Shown here piece by piece: positions 1 to 9,124 of a DNA stretch of 64,000 nt (positions within the stretch are counted from its first letter, which is position 1; every line of letters begins with the position of its first letter). The DNA lies in assembly GCA_004014935.1 (NCBI GenBank), contig CP025325.1, positions 2,294,001 through 2,358,000 of the forward strand. The letters run 5' to 3'. The position numbers and the translations under genes are program-made. This DNA comes from Saccharomycopsis malanga. Lineage: Eukaryota; Ascomycota; Saccharomycetes; Ascoideales; Saccharomycopsidaceae. The notes under the pieces were generated by a model that worked only from the letters and a program-made list of their open reading frames with translations, was not told the origin of the DNA and searched no databases.

Positions 1-391
1 TTCTGGTCAACTCGTATCCAGTCAAAAGTTTGATCAACAATCGGGAAGAGATCTTGACTTCAAGCCCCAACAATTTGGTACCATCCCAATAGTGTTTAGC
101 CTCGTGCTTTACCTTTTGCCAAATTGTAAGTTTTGGGGCGGTTTCGGCCACTTTTTCCACTGCTTTTTCCGCAGGGTCTGAATTTTTGGCTGAAGAATTG
201 GCTCTGGTAGAGATCAACGACGGTAACATAATTTGTCTATGATGACGGACACCAAAAGGCGTCTGCTGAAGCTTAATGAAGCCTCTATACTGATGGTAAT
301 GTCGATGACTCAATTTCAACCACATGCTCGAAATCGAAGCGGACTGGGCATTGACTGCCGCAGCAAGCCTCAATGGAACGGTGTGCAACAT
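1..391 (-). CDS. MDM38: LETM1-family mitochondrial inner membrane protein, N-terminal part only
   Basis: The first 130 residues are present; the gene runs off the left edge. The ATG is at 391. The N-terminus is rich in Arg, Ser and His and free of acidic residues, as in a mitochondrial presequence. It is followed by a charged Glu/Lys linker and then by the block WQKVKHEAKHYWDGTKLLG, which is the entry to the LETM1 domain of Mdm38/Ylh47. Family members sit in the inner membrane, act in K+/H+ exchange and in membrane insertion of mitochondrially made proteins. Mdm38 and Ylh47 are close paralogues in Saccharomyces and this fragment cannot separate them. The membrane segment and ribosome-binding domain lie outside the window. 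A TCACGTG box lies about 140 bp upstream. Confidence 0.85.
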   Translation of the reverse strand, partial: MLHTVPLRLAAAVNAQSASISSMWLKLSHRHYHQYRGFIKLQQTPFGVRHHRQIMLPSLISTRANSSAKNSDPAEKAVEKVAETAPKLTIWQKVKHEAKHYWDGTKLLGLEVKISSRLLIKLLTGYELTR

Positions 392-710
392 TTCTGTGCT
401 CTTCTATGATACCCAACACACGTTGTGCAAAAAAGCCAGAAAAATCACCGCTTGAATAAAAAAATATTTATCTAGTCTTCCTTAACTGAAGCCGGTAAAT
501 GTCGACAACTTTTTGAAAAAGGTAAGAAAAGTCACGTGCTGCATATTTTTCATGCAAGTAAAGTCGCGCTCTCGGAAGCAACATCCGAGAGGTTCCTACA
601 TTGACTAGGCGAGTTTTCAGTTGTTTTTGAAGAACAATTAAACAATTAAAAGATTAAAAAGGCGTAGCCGTAGCTTATATATTTAACATAAGAAGAAAAT
701 AGCAGCTAAT
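392..710. other. Intergenic: MDM38 promoter and BNA4 3' end
   Basis: No gene is visible in these 319 bases. The stretch contains TCACGTG at 532-538, a Cbf1-type E-box upstream of MDM38, and AT-rich sequence next to the BNA4 stop. Confidence 0.6.
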
Positions 711-2132
711 TTATCTATCATTGAAGATGGCGCGGGCAATTTTGTAGAAACAATAAGCACCAACGCTAAGGACACCAAGTTCTAGTTGGGTTAGAAGAAC
801 GTCTTGTACCTTACTACGTTTTATGCAATCACTATAACGAATGTCTCCCCTGAACGATACCATGGTGTATAATGGTAGCCATCTATCACCAAAGATTTTA
901 TGAAGGATTCCGTCGGCGTGTTTACGGAGAAGAAACCGGGTGGATGTTACCTTATGCGACATTTCCTTGTAGTTTTCCTTAGCCAAATTGACAATGGCAT
1001 CCAAGTCTGGCTTTCTAGTAGCAGAATATTGTGTGAAGGCCATCTCTAGATCATGGTCGTAAGCCTTGACCAAGTCAACAAGCACCCTGACGTCTTCAAA
1101 GCCACAGTTCATGCCCTGTCCATAAAATGGTACCATGGAGTGTGCAGCATCACCAACAATGATACACTTACCCTTGTAATTGTAAGGGTGGCATGACGTA
1201 CACACCAATGAGCATTTAGGATGGTTAAGAAATGCGTATGCAACCTCTTCCTTACCAATCAAGTCAACAGCATCAGGGAAATTATTAGTAAAAAATTCTA
1301 ATACTTTTTCCTTGGTATCAAGTGACTCAACAAGGTCCCAAGGCCCAAAGAATGTGGAAGTGAACGAACCATCATAATTAGGCAAAGCTATCAACATAAA
1401 GTTGTGACGAGGCCAGATATGTAACCGGTTAGGATGCAACTGGAACTGGTACTTCTTCGACTTTCCTGGAGGAATATACAATTCTACATAGCAGCAGTCC
1501 ATGTATTCCTGAGCGAAGTCCATACGGATGAATTTCTGGAGTTGAAATCTTGTGGCAGAATATGCACCATCAGCCCCAATGATGAAATTGTATTCAAATG
1601 TACGTATTGCATTTTCTTCTATGGTGTTAGCTAGCTTTTTATTTTTTTCAAAATAAATACGAGGGTTTCCCTGAGCCCCACTAAAATCCATCTTAATCAA
1701 CTTAAGACCAAAGTTCACCTTGATATTTGGATGTAAGTCAAGTTCGTTCAACAACTCGATATTCAAGTAAGCTCTGTCAATTGAGTTGATCGATTCATTA
1801 TGAAGTCCATACTTCATCGACGTCTGCTTCCCTTGCTCGTCATGGAGCATACGGCCTCTCATCGGCAAAATGTTCTTCAAAACACGAATGGACATCTCCA
1901 AGTCCACGGCATTCAACGCACGTATACCTCTGTCAGAAACGGCCAAGTTGATGGACCGCAAGTTTCTGTCAGTTGTTGATCTGAGTCTTGGATCATCTCT
2001 ATACTCGTATAATGTTACACGATATCCAAGTCTTGCAAACGACAAGGCTGCCAAACAGCCCACGAGGCCTGCGCCAATAATAGCAACCTTTTCTCTGCGG
2101 GGCTCTGGGTGGTCTGTTAAAATGGAGGACAT
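711..2132 (-). CDS. BNA4: Kynurenine 3-monooxygenase
   Basis: This 473-residue FAD enzyme hydroxylates L-kynurenine to 3-hydroxykynurenine with NADPH and O2, in de novo NAD synthesis from tryptophan. The FAD-binding GxGxxG is seen in AIIGAGLVGC near residues 18-27. The second flavin motif GDAAHSMVPFYGQGMNCGFED lies in the middle, and the DRNLRSINLAVSDRG block is typical of the family. The C-terminus holds a hydrophobic helix (LGVLSVGAYCFYKIA) that fits the known tail anchor in the outer mitochondrial membrane. Length matches the family (about 460-490). The ATG at 2132 places the Rossmann motif at the expected distance from the start. It is divergent from the next gene with a 641-bp shared promoter. 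Confidence 0.96.
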   Translation of the reverse strand: MSSILTDHPEPRREKVAIIGAGLVGCLAALSFARLGYRVTLYEYRDDPRLRSTTDRNLRSINLAVSDRGIRALNAVDLEMSIRVLKNILPMRGRMLHDEQGKQTSMKYGLHNESINSIDRAYLNIELLNELDLHPNIKVNFGLKLIKMDFSGAQGNPRIYFEKNKKLANTIEENAIRTFEYNFIIGADGAYSATRFQLQKFIRMDFAQEYMDCCYVELYIPPGKSKKYQFQLHPNRLHIWPRHNFMLIALPNYDGSFTSTFFGPWDLVESLDTKEKVLEFFTNNFPDAVDLIGKEEVAYAFLNHPKCSLVCTSCHPYNYKGKCIIVGDAAHSMVPFYGQGMNCGFEDVRVLVDLVKAYDHDLEMAFTQYSATRKPDLDAIVNLAKENYKEMSHKVTSTRFLLRKHADGILHKIFGDRWLPLYTMVSFRGDIRYSDCIKRSKVQDVLLTQLELGVLSVGAYCFYKIARAIFNDR

Positions 2133-2773
2133 GATGTTGAAATTTGAATTGAATAATATGTGCTGTAAAGAAAACCTTTTCGTCCTCTCGGATCTTCAAA
2201 TATATATGAGTTTTGTTCTTAATTCTATCGATTTTGAATATGTGTATGATAAATTTTGATGTTAAGTGATCTTGCGATGAGTAAGTAACCTCGCTTAGTA
2301 TCAATCTATAAACTAACTTTAAGAAGGCCGATAATGCTGCCACTACTTATATGTATACAGACGTCTATGAAGAGCCTTTCTTGTAATATCTCGTTCACCT
2401 TAATATAATCTCCGAATAATACCGGCGAAAAATGTTTCACTTGCCGGCAAAAGTAGTCTGATTTTTTTAATTTTTCACTTACGCTATGTGACACTGGACC
2501 AGAGCAATGCAATAGCTTAAAAGTGTGTCTTTCATTGGCTGTTTCTTTGACAACAACTGTTTTTTTCGACTTCCCTCACTTAAAAGTATTCGTATGCTTA
2601 ATTACTAGTATTTAATACTAATGACACCATCGGGCCCTTGCTACACTATATAATCGCACTTGAGAACCAATTTGATGGGCCCTTGGCCCCCGTAGCATTT
2701 CTAAAAAGCATGATGATGATCTTCGTAGGCTTCAATCAATTTAATCGGACAATACAACGCCCTATGAAACATC
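2133..2773. promoter_or_regulatory. Divergent promoter BNA4 / thioesterase-like gene
   Basis: No gene is seen. The nine-mer GGGCCCTTG occurs twice, at 2632-2640 and 2677-2685, flanking a TATA-like ACTATATAATCG at about 2645-2656. A 15-bp near-perfect palindrome, TAGTATTTAATACTA, lies just upstream at about 2607-2621. The spacing suggests these serve the plus-strand gene that starts at 2774; that is inference. Confidence 0.45.
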
Positions 2774-3469
2774 ATGGAGTCTTTCCTTAAAAAAGGTATT
2801 GGGTCGTTGTTATTTTTTGGTACTGGCTATGGAGCTTCTCATTCGTTGACACAACAGTCACAGAATGATTTCCGACCACGGCCGCTTTCTGAACAGAAAC
2901 AAGACATTCTTAACACTATTCACCTCACAGATGAATACTCTAAGGTCATAGCCAATCCAAATTTTCATGGAGGGACGTTGTCGTCAACAACCCCTGCATC
3001 TTATCGTAAAAACCATGTTGCACAGGGTCTTCTTTATGGCAAAAACCTATTTGAGATCGATCCTATGGTGTTTATTAATAAAACCGACGGTGAACTTGTA
3101 GCATTCTACCATCTAGGAAAAGATCTTGGTGATGTTAATGGCCATCTTCACCATGGTATTTTAGGCTTGTTGTTGGATGAAGGCTTATGTTTTTGCGGAT
3201 TTCCAAGACTCCCAAGCAATAGGGGAGTAACAGGAAAGTTGAGCATAGATTACATCGAAAACATCCCTCCAAACGCTACATTGGTACTCAAGGCTAAAGT
3301 AACAGAATCTAAAGGACGAAAAGTCGTCATTGATGGCGATATACAAACATTGCGGGGTCCTGAGAATCCTAAATTAAATGGTACCGTCTTGGCTAAAGGA
3401 CACTGCATTTTAGTGGAGCCAAAATGGTTCAAATACTTTAACTGGTTGGATTTGTTTAAAGCCAACTAA
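2774..3469 (+). CDS. Hotdog-fold (PaaI/THEM4-like) thioesterase-family protein, probably mitochondrial
   Basis: The product has 231 residues. Residues 1-20 are hydrophobic and small-residue rich (FLKKGIGSLLFFGTGYGAS), compatible with a membrane anchor or mitochondrial import signal. The rest fits the single hotdog domain of the PaaI/THEM4 thioesterase superfamily: HLHHGILGLLLDEGLCFCGF corresponds to the helix with the conserved His-Gly and acidic residue, followed by the KLSIDYIENIPPNATLVLKAKVTESKGRKVVIDGDI beta strands. The family hydrolyses acyl-CoA thioesters. Saccharomyces FMP10, a mitochondrial protein of unknown role, is the likely counterpart, but I am not certain enough to use the name. 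The ATG at 2774 is the first in frame. Confidence 0.72.
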   Translation: MESFLKKGIGSLLFFGTGYGASHSLTQQSQNDFRPRPLSEQKQDILNTIHLTDEYSKVIANPNFHGGTLSSTTPASYRKNHVAQGLLYGKNLFEIDPMVFINKTDGELVAFYHLGKDLGDVNGHLHHGILGLLLDEGLCFCGFPRLPSNRGVTGKLSIDYIENIPPNATLVLKAKVTESKGRKVVIDGDIQTLRGPENPKLNGTVLAKGHCILVEPKWFKYFNWLDLFKAN

Positions 3470-3546
3470 TCTTATTTAGTTGAATATTGAGTTTATACTA
3501 TATCCTATATGAATATATATTATCCTTCTTTTGGTAAAGCATGGGG

Positions 3547-3555
3547 CGCGCGCGA
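3547..3555. promoter_or_regulatory. CGCGCGCGA motif upstream of SCM3-like gene
   Basis: A GC run in an otherwise AT-rich gap, about 100 bp before the ATG at 3655. The same nine-mer occurs 122 bp before the PIM1 start (46046-46054). It resembles binding sites of RSC-associated zinc-cluster factors (CGCGC core). Function is inferred. Confidence 0.3.
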
Positions 3556-3654
3556 CTTGTATGAAAAATTAAAGCGGTGATTGAGACAAATTGATGCTCT
3601 TCTCTATTCAAGTTGTTGGTTTTATAAGGCTGTAACTGTATCAAGTAGCTTACA

Positions 3655-5409
3655 ATGGGCGATCATGGCAGATCTGAGGTTGATGAGCTTTATTTCACAA
3701 AGAAAAAAGAGTTAGATGAGAAAATCAAGGATAGATGGCAGTCTATTATAGAAAAATATAGTGCCTACGATCTAAATGATCAGGGTGATGTGATTGATCT
3801 TCATAGTGGCTCTATAGTGGAGGATAACGGTCACTTGAGGTCACTCCAATCTCGTTCAGGGTTGGTTTCAAATTACGGGTTAAGGTTTTCTGGAGAAAGT
3901 GAAGAAGATACGTCTACGAGTAACCAACAAAAGAATCCACTTTCTATAACCCCTTTGAAATTAGCCAATGGGGAACTTATACCCAGTTCTAATAATGGAA
4001 ATAAAGGCCCCATTAAGCAAAGAGCCATAGAACTACGAAGAAAAAGGTCTACTCGGTCATCAATGACTACAAAACAACTAGTAGAACGAAATATTATTCT
4101 CAACCATATTTTGGATGATCCGGTCCATTCCAAAAATAAACAAAAGGATAACTTGAATTTATTGGCATCTAGCCCAAGCGGCAAGCTATCAGCAATTTTT
4201 CTGAACATTTCAATTAAGCAAAACTTGTCTTATATGAGTTCTCTGGGGAGAAAAAGACTGCCAGCGAAGGCGCCACCTAAAGATAAACAAGCTTTTGAAG
4301 GAGGTGAATCATCACTAAGCACATCGCACGTCTCATCGTCTGAAGACCACGAAAGTACCAGTGCAAGTAAGGATAAATCAATAAGGCGATTGAAAAGTAT
4401 GCTTGGTAGACTTACTAAACCTAATTCAGAAACTGACGTTGATGAGGCAGACTCCAGCAGCCTTAAGAAACATGTAATTGTAGTTGATCCAACTGACGAT
4501 GATGATTATTTGGACTTTGGGTATCAGCTTCTGAACGTTTCTGAAAATGTTAATGAAGCATACAGTGGAAAGTTCGAAAACGAGAATATTCAAAATACCG
4601 AAAATGAGGTGGACGACAATGTACTTATAGAAAATCGCCTGTTAGTAGATTCAGTTGGATCTGGAAGTTCTGATAATGCTCAGTTTTACGATGCTGAAGA
4701 CAATTTGCTCAACAACCATGAAGTGCATGAATTGTCAAGCCCTTCTATTAAAATAATGAAGCTAAGTGACTCACTGTATAATGACTCGGGGTATTTTGAG
4801 GATGATGAAAAGACATTCAACGAAAGTCAAATAGAAGATTCTACTGTGATCAGCTCCTGCTCGGGAAGCAGCCAAAAAAATGAAATTATTACTGATAATT
4901 GTACAAGAATAGCAAGAGACTCAAAAAATTACAAAACACTCAATGATCCAATCGACGCTAGCGGCCGGAGCAATGAGATCAATACAACTAAATTGATTAA
5001 TGGCCTCAGAGATGACGAACTGTTTTACGATCATAACAATGATGTGCCTGATACATCAAGGGCCTCGCTTAGCTTTGAAATTCAAGATTTGGAGTGTGAA
5101 GCTCCTGGGGGTTCATCTCTGGCAATTCCTCTCATTATAAACAGCGAGTCCGAGGTTTCTCTCAACTGTATAACCAGAAATACTCTTGAAGAGGATACTG
5201 ACATCATCTTTGATGAGACCACTACAAATGCAGAGAAACTTGAAAAGATCACCATTCCAGATTTACAGCATGACTTTCAAAAAAGCTTAAAAAGCAAAAA
5301 GACAAACAAAAAATTGTTTGAGTCCTTTGCTAAGGACATTGATGATATGTTTGATATAGATAACTACAATATTGATACATCTCCTACCAAAAAAATACGG
5401 CTCATTTAG
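3655..5409 (+). CDS. SCM3: Probable CENP-A (Cse4) chaperone, Scm3/HJURP family
   Basis: The 584-residue product is mostly polar, acidic and Ser/Asn-rich, so probably disordered. The exception is the N-terminal block at residues 20-68. There, DRWQSIIEKYSAYD, then GDVIDLHSGSIVEDNGHLRSL match the fungal Scm3 signature, in which a KYS block precedes a DEIDL..TG.IV.DNGHL motif. Scm3 deposits the centromeric histone H3 variant at kinetochores. A basic stretch (RAIELRRKRSTRS, near residue 125) and an acidic tail are compatible with nuclear chromatin binding. The C-terminus ends KKIRLI. I identify it from the N-terminal motif alone; the rest gives no support. It lies downstream of the thioesterase-like gene in the same orientation. 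Confidence 0.6.
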   Translation: MGDHGRSEVDELYFTKKKELDEKIKDRWQSIIEKYSAYDLNDQGDVIDLHSGSIVEDNGHLRSLQSRSGLVSNYGLRFSGESEEDTSTSNQQKNPLSITPLKLANGELIPSSNNGNKGPIKQRAIELRRKRSTRSSMTTKQLVERNIILNHILDDPVHSKNKQKDNLNLLASSPSGKLSAIFLNISIKQNLSYMSSLGRKRLPAKAPPKDKQAFEGGESSLSTSHVSSSEDHESTSASKDKSIRRLKSMLGRLTKPNSETDVDEADSSSLKKHVIVVDPTDDDDYLDFGYQLLNVSENVNEAYSGKFENENIQNTENEVDDNVLIENRLLVDSVGSGSSDNAQFYDAEDNLLNNHEVHELSSPSIKIMKLSDSLYNDSGYFEDDEKTFNESQIEDSTVISSCSGSSQKNEIITDNCTRIARDSKNYKTLNDPIDASGRSNEINTTKLINGLRDDELFYDHNNDVPDTSRASLSFEIQDLECEAPGGSSLAIPLIINSESEVSLNCITRNTLEEDTDIIFDETTTNAEKLEKITIPDLQHDFQKSLKSKKTNKKLFESFAKDIDDMFDIDNYNIDTSPTKKIRLI

Positions 5410-5489
5410 TTACAGAAACCTACAACACGCCACTTGATTGCAATAAATACACAGTAAAATTGGTTACTATTATTTCGTATGTAAGTTAT

Positions 5490-6870
5490 TTAGGCTTTAA
5501 TCTCATTGACAATTTCCTCTTTAGTTATCAAATGGCCAATGGTTTCAATTTCGTTCAATAGCTCGTCCACATTTCTTGACCATTCATTAAGCAAGTCATT
5601 AGAATCTTTTGGTTTGGAAAAACTAACAATCTTTTCCGGTCTATTGATCTTAGCATAAATGACACCCTTGAAGACCAAATCACTCAAGAACTTTTCTGTT
5701 TCAACTTCTTTCAAGTCTAATAATTCATTGATTCTTTGAATAGAAATGTTAGAATAATACTTGCTGACTATTCTAAGATTGTGTTCGATTACTCTACTTC
5801 TTAAATCTTCTAATCTCTTGTCTCCGATCTTAGGCTCATTGAAAACAAAAGACTTGTTGAATTCTGGCCCAAAAGTTTGCTTGATTATTGGCCATCTCAT
5901 TAACTCTTGTTTGATGAAAGATTTTATCAACTCATAGTGGGTTTCCAAGTTTTTCAAGTTTGGATCAACATACACCTTGTTAATAAGATCATGTTGAAGG
6001 TTGTCATATGGCGCCAAGATGATGAAATAGACAATATTGACGAGAGTCTCATTTAAAGCCATTTTATCATTCTGAATGGTATCTATAGAGTAAATCTTTA
6101 AGTAATGTTTCGCAATGTTAAGATAGTCAGAATCATTCAAGCTAATCTTCACTCTAAGGTTATAGTAACGCTGTTTCAAATCTTTAAACTCTTCTTCGTT
6201 TAAAGTTCTTTCCAAAATCTTTCTGGACAAAATCTTTGCCTGCTCAAAATCACCTTTCTTGATAGTCAACTCCATTTGCTCCAAAATAAACTCAATCTTT
6301 TCTCTCAACTCCATTGATCCATAAGTCTCCACCTGCAACTCGCAGAGCAAGTCTGTTGCGAGGTCAAGATTTCCCTGCTCCAACTTGATCTTAGACAATA
6401 ATCTCGTAACGCGGGCTCTTTCCACCTCAACAAAGATCTTATTTTCTGTCACCGTGCGGATAGTCTCGATAACTTCAATTTTGGTGGCAATATCACTAAT
6501 ACTTCCAAGATTCTTGATGATTTCCTGCACCATCACTTGAATGGACAACTTCAACTGACCATGTTTTTTTGACAATAAAGTTAGCTGCTCATTCAATAGT
6601 TTCCAGTCATTGTTACTAACCAACACCTCGACAATCTTTGTCAAAACCCTCTTTGACGACTCCAAATCAGAAGCCTGTCTGGTTTGCTTCTCCAATAATA
6701 ACAATTTGTCCAAAGCAGACTTGTAATCATTCTAATTTGTTAGTATTCCATCGAGTGGCAACATCTTTGAACAAACCACTTACTTTAGTCAAAACATCAA
6801 TTTGTGGAAATTGCTCATTTAGAGTTTCCGAAAAATCTTTCTCTGCTTTCAATGGTGCTTCTCTCGACAT
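5490..6870 (-). CDS. RPN5: 26S proteasome lid subunit Rpn5, two exons
   Basis: Rpn5 is a PCI-domain scaffold subunit of the 19S regulatory lid. The sequence follows yeast Rpn5 closely throughout: NEQLTLLSKKHGQLKLSIQ, VETYGSMELREKIEFILEQMEL, RVIEHNLRIVSKYYSNI and the end HLITKEEIVNEIKA. Exon 1 (6870-6784) encodes 29 residues beginning MSREAPLKAEKDFSE, which matches the Saccharomyces N-terminus. Exon 2 (6731-5490) continues NDYKSALDKLL. Together they make 442 residues, close to 445 in Saccharomyces. The PCI domain occupies the C-terminal third. I saw no clear PACE (GGTGGCAAA) site upstream. Confidence 0.96.
6732..6783 (-). other. RPN5: RPN5 intron, 52 nt, phase 0
   Basis: On the minus strand the intron begins GTAAGT (6783), has the canonical branch point TACTAAC 15 nt before its end, and ends AAATTAG (6732). 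Removing it joins the conserved N-terminus to the rest of RPN5 in frame. At 52 nt it is near the minimum intron size for yeasts. Without splicing, a stop codon (TGA) is met just after the boundary in the read-through frame. Confidence 0.93.
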
Positions 6871-7115
6871 GATTCAATCTCGTTGTTATTAGTGGCTACT
6901 ATTCTAAACTACTCACTGTTAATGTTGTGTTACCTCTTCATCTTTCTCTACAATTCACCATTGACTCTCACGTATGAGGGCTCCAAACCAAAAAACTTCA
7001 GTTATGGAGTGCTCTTAGTGGTTTTCCTCACTAACAAATATTCAACATAACAGCGAAGGATATGGGAGGAACAAGAGAGTTGTTATAGAATGATAGCCGT
7101 AAACAACCCTTTCTG

Positions 7116-7727
7116 ATGAGCACTCCCAATTTACCTCATACTGAGAACCTCACTCCCTTGTATGAGCTCGTGCTTCAGCTTCAGCTGCTCGTGAATGAGT
7201 CAGTGACTATCAAGGACAGCATTGCAGGCTCTATTGATACGCTTAGCGTTAAGATCAATCAAGAGCCATTGCAAAATAAAGAAAAAACACTTCAACAGCT
7301 TAAGGCAAGAAACAGTCAGCTCAAGACAGAGCTTTCACAGAAGGCTCACTACACGCGTATTATCACCAGTCTTATTAACAACTACGAGCTTGCGATCCAG
7401 GCGGTATTGGAGAACACCCGCAATGATGTGGTGGACTACAATATCAAACTCCTCGGGCGTAACCGTGACTATTTTGCTCAACTTTATGAGAAATCCTCTC
7501 AGGAACATGCAATGTACCAACAATTGGTTAACCGCAGGCTTTTAGTTCTTCAGATCTCCGAAGCACTTCGTAAACTTGTCAAAACTATCGATGATGACAT
7601 TCTTTACCGTACATTGTCTCCACTTACTCAGTCCTACGAGCTCCGCACCCTTCGCCAGGTACTTGCGGAACTTTCTGATAAAAAAAAAAAGCTTCGAGGC
7701 AAACAAAGCCCTGTTGTTGCCCTTTAA
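7116..7727 (+). CDS. Small coiled-coil protein, unrecognised
   Basis: The product has 203 residues, starts at ATG 7116 (MSTPNLPHTE) and ends ...KQSPVVAL. It is almost wholly charged and helical: residues 15-75 carry heptad-like Leu/Val spacing, and residues 85-185 are a second helical region (NNYELAIQAVLENTRNDVVDYNIKLL). There is no signal peptide, membrane segment or zinc motif. Size and composition recall small kinetochore or Mediator subunits, but I see no diagnostic motif and name no function. It is divergent from RPN5, sharing a promoter of about 245 bp, and its open frame is long enough to be real. A run of 11 A near 7680 encodes KKKK. Confidence 0.62.
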   Translation: MSTPNLPHTENLTPLYELVLQLQLLVNESVTIKDSIAGSIDTLSVKINQEPLQNKEKTLQQLKARNSQLKTELSQKAHYTRIITSLINNYELAIQAVLENTRNDVVDYNIKLLGRNRDYFAQLYEKSSQEHAMYQQLVNRRLLVLQISEALRKLVKTIDDDILYRTLSPLTQSYELRTLRQVLAELSDKKKKLRGKQSPVVAL

Positions 7728-9124
7728 CGTAGTTTTATAGTGAATTAAGTGTCCTTATAAAATTTATTATTTCACCTGAATGTTGATTATAGCTAACATT
7801 AGGAATGCAACCATGAAGATATTGTCTCGCTCTTGGCTCTGTGATCCAAAAATTTGTGCTGCTGTTAGTATGGGTACATAAGAAAAATGCACCAGTAGTA
7901 TATTCCGATCAAAAAAACAATATTTAAAAGTGGGCAAGAAAACTCAATAAAATACATCAATATATGCGAATTATTTGGGCATTCAAATTAATCAGATGAA
8001 TGGAGTCAGCTAGGAAAAAGCTTTTGATCAATTGACCCTGCGAATTGGAAGCTATGTTATCCATGAAAAATGTCAGAGGCTACATGGTATCCTGTGCTAC
8101 ATCTGAAAACAAAAATTCTTCCAACATTATAAGCATATTTATAAGCCTAAATATTATTATCAGAACATCCATAGAGGCTCATAAATTTTTAAAATTCTGC
8201 ATCGATGTTTAACTACCAAATAAGAATAATAATAAAATTCTAGTTTTGTATCATTAGTGGTAAACTTCTATATATGCTTCTAGTCCTATGGTTTAATCGA
8301 GTAGATAAATTAGATTCCATTATCTATGAACATTCTGCTTACAATTGATCTCCTTTTTTTGTTTCATTTTACTACTTCTTATTGGCTCGATTTATTAGTT
8401 GATGCACATAGCCACTTGTTTCGATATACTTACAAACATACACTATTGTCTTGAGTCGTTAATCACCCTTTTAAGTATCGCACCGTTCTAAGTACTATTT
8501 AAGACTCTATATTTTCCTTTTTTAGACTTCTTATATGCTTTTATATAGTCAAATACGACTCATAAGTTGGTTTCTGATTTAATTATACGATGTCATATAA
8601 TGTATCTGTGAAATAATTTGAGTAAAAACTACATTATTACATTCTCAATAGAAAAGCAAAACTATAACCGTATTATCCTGAGATAAACTAATCTCCGAAA
8701 GGCTCAGGTTACTCAGATGTTCTAATTCAATATCTTAATTAGGCTTATACCTAATCGGGACGTATCTCGCCCACTAATTATCATACTACTCGTTGTTTAT
8801 CAAATCAAGTCGCGTGACATCAATATTTTCTGTTACGTGCCCCTGATTCACGTGCTCCCTCGTACCTGTCGTTTATTATCGGCCGGAAGCGAACCATCAC
8901 CGTATGATTTGTAAGGAAACCACGGAGCATCGTAGAAGGGAAAAAAAATTATTTTTCAATATCAACAAATAAATTTTTTTTAAGAGTTTTTTCATACTTT
9001 ATTGTTTTTTGTTGACAGATTCCCCACTCTCTTTTTTAGTCGTCTTGTCTTTGTTGGCAGCTACAATCATTTAATAATTCGCTTAGATTAAGTTTTGGGT
9101 TTTAGCTGAGGAAGAATAAAAAAG
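7728..9124. other. ERG5: 1.4-kb intergenic region, ERG5 promoter
   Basis: No gene is seen. The ERG5-proximal part holds a sterol response element (8583-8590) and an E-box TCACGTG at 8848-8854. Poly(A/T) tracts at about 8940-8990 lie close to the ATG. ATTGACCCTG at 8031-8040 is a decamer found twice more in the window. The long upstream region fits a strongly regulated gene. Confidence 0.5.
8583..8590 (-). promoter_or_regulatory. Sterol response element (Upc2-type) upstream of ERG5
   Basis: TTATACGA on the plus strand is TCGTATAA on the minus strand, the core bound by Upc2/Ecm22 zinc-cluster factors that induce ergosterol genes under sterol depletion or azoles. It lies about 535 bp before the ERG5 start. 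The motif is seen; occupancy is inferred. Confidence 0.5.

Noticed and set aside
2607-2621. TAGTATTTAATACTA palindrome as a mobile-element end
   Set aside because: The arms are only 7 bp of A/T-rich sequence and no second copy or duplication is seen.
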